The notes below the pieces were generated by a model that searched no databases, had not been told where the DNA came from, and saw only the letters and a list, made by a program, of their open reading frames with translations. The translations under genes were made by a program, and so were the position numbers. A stretch of DNA of 64,000 nucleotides from positions 34,469 to 98,468 of the IMG/VR virus record IMGVR_UViG_3300033153_002115; one strand, given 5' to 3'. The stretch comes from a virus. Below are positions 61,398 to 64,000 of this stretch, piece after piece. Numbering within the stretch: position 1 is the first letter of the stretch; each line of letters begins with the position of its first letter.

Positions 61398-61416
61398 CAT
61401 ATAATTCCGCATACAA

Positions 61417-61604
61417 TTAGGGGGAAATGGGTCAAAGTTTAAAATCATCCCTATCCCCTATAAATAGAGCCAACCATCACAACATCCTCATACTTACTAA
61501 TAAAGAGTTAATAAATAATCCATAACGGATAGTGTAAATATGGAAAATAAAGTATAACTTTGTCCATACGCAGTAACGAATGTACTCATGCGTCCTCGAT
61601 CAGT
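61417..61604. other. Non-coding region upstream of the GC-richer island
   Basis: AT-rich, no ORF. It contains the + strand box at 61555. Nothing else recognised. Confidence 0.5.
61555..61562 (+). promoter_or_regulatory. TAACTTTG box (+ strand)
   Basis: The same octamer as before the late genes at 18060 and 63248. Here it faces the GC-richer non-coding island, suggesting a non-coding or antisense + strand transcript. Confidence 0.4.
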
Positions 61605-61606
61605 AA

Positions 61607-62002
61607 CCAGTCTCACTCAACAAGAAAAGACTTAACAAGACATACACCCGTCTTCTCAAGGACTTGAAACTCACCCTTCTAGACGACATAACCTAAAAGC
61701 GGTTCGTCTTCGAAAAAGAAGGAAATCAAGGGTTTAAACGGTTTGCAGTGCAAAACTTTCCACTCAACCGTGTCGTCCTCAACAAGTTAGACACAGTCGC
61801 ACTGTTCACACTGTCCAGCCTAACCAACACGGTGCTGGTCGAACTGGTCGACAAGAGAAAGACTGGTCCTTCACGAATTGCCGTCGTCCGGCGCCCCACC
61901 TCTGCCCTGTTCTCAAATCGTATTTATACGCCTTATATATTATACACTCAATTCTGCGCTAAGGTCACGGAACTTGAAATTGCGCTAAGGCTATGGACTT
62001 GA
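61607..62002 (+). pseudogene. GC3-rich reading-frame remnant, possibly a decayed foreign gene
   Basis: In one + strand frame the third codon positions are mostly C or G, unlike any other gene in the window. The frame is interrupted by TAA at 61694-61696. It is open from there to the TGA at 62000-62002, with an ATG at 61748 (84 residues, NRVVLNKLDTVALFTLSS, VLVELVDKRKTGPS). No family is recognised. It may be a fragment acquired from a GC-richer genome, or a chance frame in a structured RNA or origin region. Confidence 0.35.
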
Positions 62003-62027
62003 AACCACGTTCGCGCTAAGGCTGTGG
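61918..62027. repeat. Three iteron-like repeats next to an AT-rich stretch (origin candidate)
   Basis: GCGCTAAGGTCACGG (61956-61970), GCGCTAAGGCTATGG (61982-61996) and GCGCTAAGGCTGTGG (62013-62027) share GCGCTAAGGYYRYGG, spaced 26 and 31 bases. Directly to the left, 61918-61952 is almost pure A/T and includes TTATACACT, one mismatch from the DnaA box TTATNCACA. Iterons beside an unwinding-prone AT stretch are typical of replication origins. The function is inferred. Confidence 0.45.
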
Positions 62028-62149
62028 CCCAAATAGCTCCCCTGAAGGGCTTGCTCTTCCGTCGTCTGTTCGAGTTCTTCCGTATGGTGCTAGTGCGTTA
62101 GCTCCTGGCCGATAGGACAGGTAGGATAAGCCGTCCGCAGGACATCTAG

Positions 62150-62198
62150 AAAAAAAGAAAGCACCGCAAGGTCTTGCGACGATGCGGTTTTGCTTTCT
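62150..62198 (-). terminator. Strong Rho-independent terminator after the 62218-62682 gene
   Basis: Minus strand: AGAAAGCA pairs with TGCTTTCT (62191-62198 / 62156-62163) around an inner CCGCA/TGCGG stem, followed by a run of seven T. An alternative inner hairpin CGCAAG/CTTGCG (62165-62178) competes. It isolates the 154-residue gene from everything downstream. Confidence 0.8.
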
Positions 62199-62217
62199 AC
62201 TTGATGAACGGTGAAAC

Positions 62218-62682
62218 TCATACCATTTTGGCCGCTTCCTTCTCGTCAATCTTTGCAGGCTTGTCCGTAGACTTTAGCTTGCTTATGCCACTTTGTGCGA
62301 ACACTACCGATTGCGTAGTAACTGGGTCACTCATTAGACGACAGTTAATTACGTTTTGAACTTGTGCAGATACTGCATCGTTGTCCAATACGATTGTCCA
62401 CTTCTCGAAGTCAATGCTGTCTTCTTTAGGTGTGAACTTACGCTTATTATAAGTTGCTTCCACACCTGCCTCATGAAGGGTAGCACCCTCATAAAGAAAT
62501 TTGCTACCAACAAGTAAATCAGCGTCAGCAAGATATAGATCCTGCTTTAACATTTTCTTTACTTTGTTTAATATGAAGCTAGACGGTGCGCCATATACAG
62601 GTATTGATTCGTCTGTGAAAGACAGGATGATACGTGCGAAATCCTTTGTGAAACTAGCCCTTGCAATTGTCAATTCTTCCAT
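62218..62682 (-). CDS. First minus-strand early protein, unknown function, probably highly expressed
   Basis: 154 residues: MEELTIARASFTKDFARIIL, then VKKMLKQDLYLADADLLVG, YNKRKFTPKEDS and an acidic/Lys end. No family recognised. Its codons are clearly less AT-rich than those of the other minus-strand genes. It is the first gene left of the divergent control region and has its own strong terminator. This suggests a separate, strongly expressed early gene, perhaps for host takeover. That is inference from placement. Confidence 0.65.
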   Translation of the reverse strand: MEELTIARASFTKDFARIILSFTDESIPVYGAPSSFILNKVKKMLKQDLYLADADLLVGSKFLYEGATLHEAGVEATYNKRKFTPKEDSIDFEKWTIVLDNDAVSAQVQNVINCRLMSDPVTTQSVVFAQSGISKLKSTDKPAKIDEKEAAKMV

Positions 62683-63180
62683 GATATTGTCATTTATTGA
62701 AATGTGCCTACTCTACGTCGGGTTTTCGGCTTCGCCCGTAATGTCTTGTAATCAGTAAAATGATGGTAGTCACTTCTACGAGTTTTATCTGCACTGTGTT
62801 AGTGTTTTACATCAGATAAGAGACAGCGCCATCGCTTGTTAATATAATACTAAGCAGAGTTACTGTGAAACGTAGGTGGATAGTAACCACGGTGTTTCTA
62901 GTCTCATCCCTATCTTGTAGGTCGACAGCAGTCCAGTTAGCATTATATTAACAAGGCACACATGGTGATTGGTGCGAATCTCTACCGTGGTATGTCGTGC
63001 TTAGCACTGTAATTGCTCCATATGACCGGTACGGTTGGTTAGACCGATCATATGCCGTCAAGCTCATGGCTTGATGTCCAAAATCAGATCCTATCCTGCA
63101 AAGCAGGGGGTACACCGGATCCTTCAACACCCAACGGGGTCAATCGTAGGGATAGAATCACTCCCTTAACATACACAAAA
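62683..63180. ncRNA. Hairpin-dense non-coding control region between early and late blocks
   Basis: About 500 bases without a gene. Perfect stems: TTATCTG/CAGATAA (62785-62819), a 14-bp inverted repeat (62835-62848 / 62942-62955) with GAAAC/GTTTC and GTGG/CCAC inside, CATATGA+CGGT / ACCG+TCATATG (63019-63054), TCAAGC/GCTTGA (63058-63074), GATCC+CCTGC / GCAGG+GGATC (63087-63121). GC content is higher than in neighbouring genes. It could be one or two structured RNAs, an origin, or both. Confidence 0.5.
62835..62955. repeat. 14-bp perfect inverted repeat enclosing 93 bases
   Basis: CTTGTTAATATAAT (62835-62848) is the exact reverse complement of 62942-62955. Inside is a nested stem GAAAC/GTTTC (62867-62871 / 62894-62898) with GTGG/CCAC. 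It may be an RNA closing stem or a DNA cruciform site. Confidence 0.75.
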
Positions 63181-63212
63181 AATATATAATTTTTTTTTCT
63201 AACCTTTTTCAC

Positions 63213-63220
63213 TAACTTTG
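63213..63220 (+). promoter_or_regulatory. TAACTTTG promoter box before the late gene at 63248
   Basis: TAACTTTG, extended to TAACTTTGTAT as at 18036, lies 27 bases before the ATG. It follows a T-rich stretch and is the best candidate for a late + strand promoter. Confidence 0.55.
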
Positions 63221-63247
63221 TATCATCCACATATACACACCCACACT

Positions 63248-64000
63248 ATGAACCCAATAGGTAAGATTAAACCCGGCGGCTTAACTGGTAAAGAGATTAT
63301 TGAAGTTACAGGTAAAAAAGGAATAAAGTATCTTGCAGAAGTACAAGATGTAGCTGATACTGGAGGAAAAGGGAACGCTACAGTTTCTAAAGGTAGTGTA
63401 TTTACTCCCGCAATAACTTTTGATGTAGATGAAAAGTATTTTAGTAGATACATGCAAGCAGGGGCTTTAACAATTAGTTTAGGTTCTAATACAAATGGGC
63501 AGGGTTCTATAGTTTATTGTCCAATAATAACAGACGGCAGTGCAATTAATTTTCCTGCAAATTGGAAAGAGATTAAAAATGAGTACGTAAATGATATTGC
63601 TGTTTATGGAATTTCGGTATTTTTTGACGGAACAGTATATCAATATTGGATATACTATGTCGGTGTTTATGACGTAAATAGTCCTACCCTTGATTCGGTT
63701 AATATAACGGATGGGACAATTAATGAAGTAAATTTAGGCTTTTCCGAGGCTGTGGTTATTACTACAGATGGATGGTCAATATCGACAGATGGAGCAGCCC
63801 TGAGCATATTAAGTGTTACAGGTTCAGGAACTTCTATCCCTAGATTTGTTTTGAGTCGAGAGGTATTATATTCGGAAATTTTATCATTAGCCTATAATAG
63901 CACAATAGGAGAAACAAAGGATTTAAATGATAACGACTTAGCAACAATAGTAAGTCAACCTATTGATAATGATATTACAGGGATAGAGGAGATTACAGTA
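63248..64000 (+). CDS. Late protein with Ig-like (SwmB-type) domain, cut by right edge
   Basis: ATG at 63248; 251 codons are open to the end of the window, so the gene continues outside. Residues 1-150 are beta-rich (FTPAITFDVDEKYF, AVYGISVFFDGTVYQYWIYY). From about residue 150, SPTLDSVNITDGTINEVNL, GFSEAV and LSLAYNSTIGETKDLNDNDLATI (cited in part) follow the SwmB/bacterial Ig-like repeat found in adhesins and phage decoration proteins. I infer a virion surface or fibre protein that starts the late block. Confidence 0.65.
   Translation, partial: MNPIGKIKPGGLTGKEIIEVTGKKGIKYLAEVQDVADTGGKGNATVSKGSVFTPAITFDVDEKYFSRYMQAGALTISLGSNTNGQGSIVYCPIITDGSAINFPANWKEIKNEYVNDIAVYGISVFFDGTVYQYWIYYVGVYDVNSPTLDSVNITDGTINEVNLGFSEAVVITTDGWSISTDGAALSILSVTGSGTSIPRFVLSREVLYSEILSLAYNSTIGETKDLNDNDLATIVSQPIDNDITGIEEITV

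Noticed and set aside
62016-62249. Minus-strand frame of 77 codons rich in Arg/Ser/Gly.
   Set aside because: It covers the terminator at 62150-62198 and the third iteron-like repeat, overlaps the end of the 154-residue gene, and lacks a leader box.
62813-62826. Eleven-base identity (ATAAGAGACAG) with the Tn5/Nextera mosaic end.
   Set aside because: The match stops after 11 bases and lies inside a local stem (TTATCTG/CAGATAA), so chance is more likely than an adapter or transposon end.
61445-62914. Shared 11-mer TCATCCCTATC at 61445 and 62904.
   Set aside because: Two copies of an 11-mer in 64 kb are weak evidence, and the flanks differ.
62948-63130. Minus-strand frame of 60 codons in the control region.
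   Set aside because: It lies within the perfect hairpins and shows no leader box or coding bias.
1-64000. CRISPR array or integrase/attachment site.
   Set aside because: No regularly spaced repeats with spacers and no recombinase gene were seen in the window; the three iteron-like repeats are too few and unevenly spaced.

Overview
The window looks like about 64 kb of a crAss-like (Crassvirales-type) podovirus infecting a Bacteroidota host. The evidence is: very AT-rich DNA; two opposed gene blocks; giant late proteins on the + strand, one of 2723 residues with a DFDVD metal-binding motif as in the crAss-like virion RNA polymerase; a long minus-strand replication block; and promoter-like TAnnTTTG boxes, the Bacteroidota -7 element. 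Genes end in TAA, TAG or TGA and no suppressor tRNA is seen, so I infer the standard code. Both edges cut genes, so this is part of a larger (probably circular or circularly permuted) genome whose capsid, portal and terminase genes lie outside.

Layout. (1) 1-25.5 kb, + strand: late block with the end of a structural protein, three internal or ejection-type proteins, the giant virion RNA polymerase fused to an HExxH domain, a small conserved domain protein, a putative cysteine peptidase and a 1582-residue internal protein. One M23 endopeptidase sits against the flow at 20.15-20.73 kb. (2) 25.5-28.1 kb, minus strand: an array of 25 tRNA-like genes that covers all 20 amino acids, with two embedded promoter / short RNA / terminator units and one truncated tRNA. 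(3) 28.3-34.2 kb, minus: fibre and adhesin genes (beta-helix protein, double LamG protein and partners). (4) 34.2-37.1 kb: lipocalin-like protein, Rha-type regulator, lytic transglycosylase, DnaA-domain-IV-like protein. (5) 37-57.6 kb, minus: nucleotide and replication block with ligase, dUTPase, 5'-3' exonuclease, resolvase-like nuclease, rIIB-like and rIIA-like proteins, primase, SSB-like protein, homing-endonuclease-like gene, Sak4/RecA-like ATPase, DnaB-type helicase, SF2 helicase and family A DNA polymerase. (6) 57.6-62.7 kb: small early genes separated by structured non-coding DNA. (7) 61.4-63.2 kb: GC-richer non-coding zones with three iteron-like repeats and a hairpin-dense stretch, a possible origin and regulatory RNA region. 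(8) 63.2 kb to the edge, + strand: a new late gene with a bacterial Ig-like region.

Working model (inference): minus-strand early transcripts starting near 62.7-63.2 kb and at internal TATATTTG boxes express host-takeover and replication proteins. The virion RNA polymerase and partner proteins are packaged and ejected. Late + strand genes are read from TAACTTTGTAT promoters. Many minus-strand genes carry a box with core AACTWA shortly before the ATG instead of a Shine-Dalgarno sequence, and I used this box to reset several start codons.
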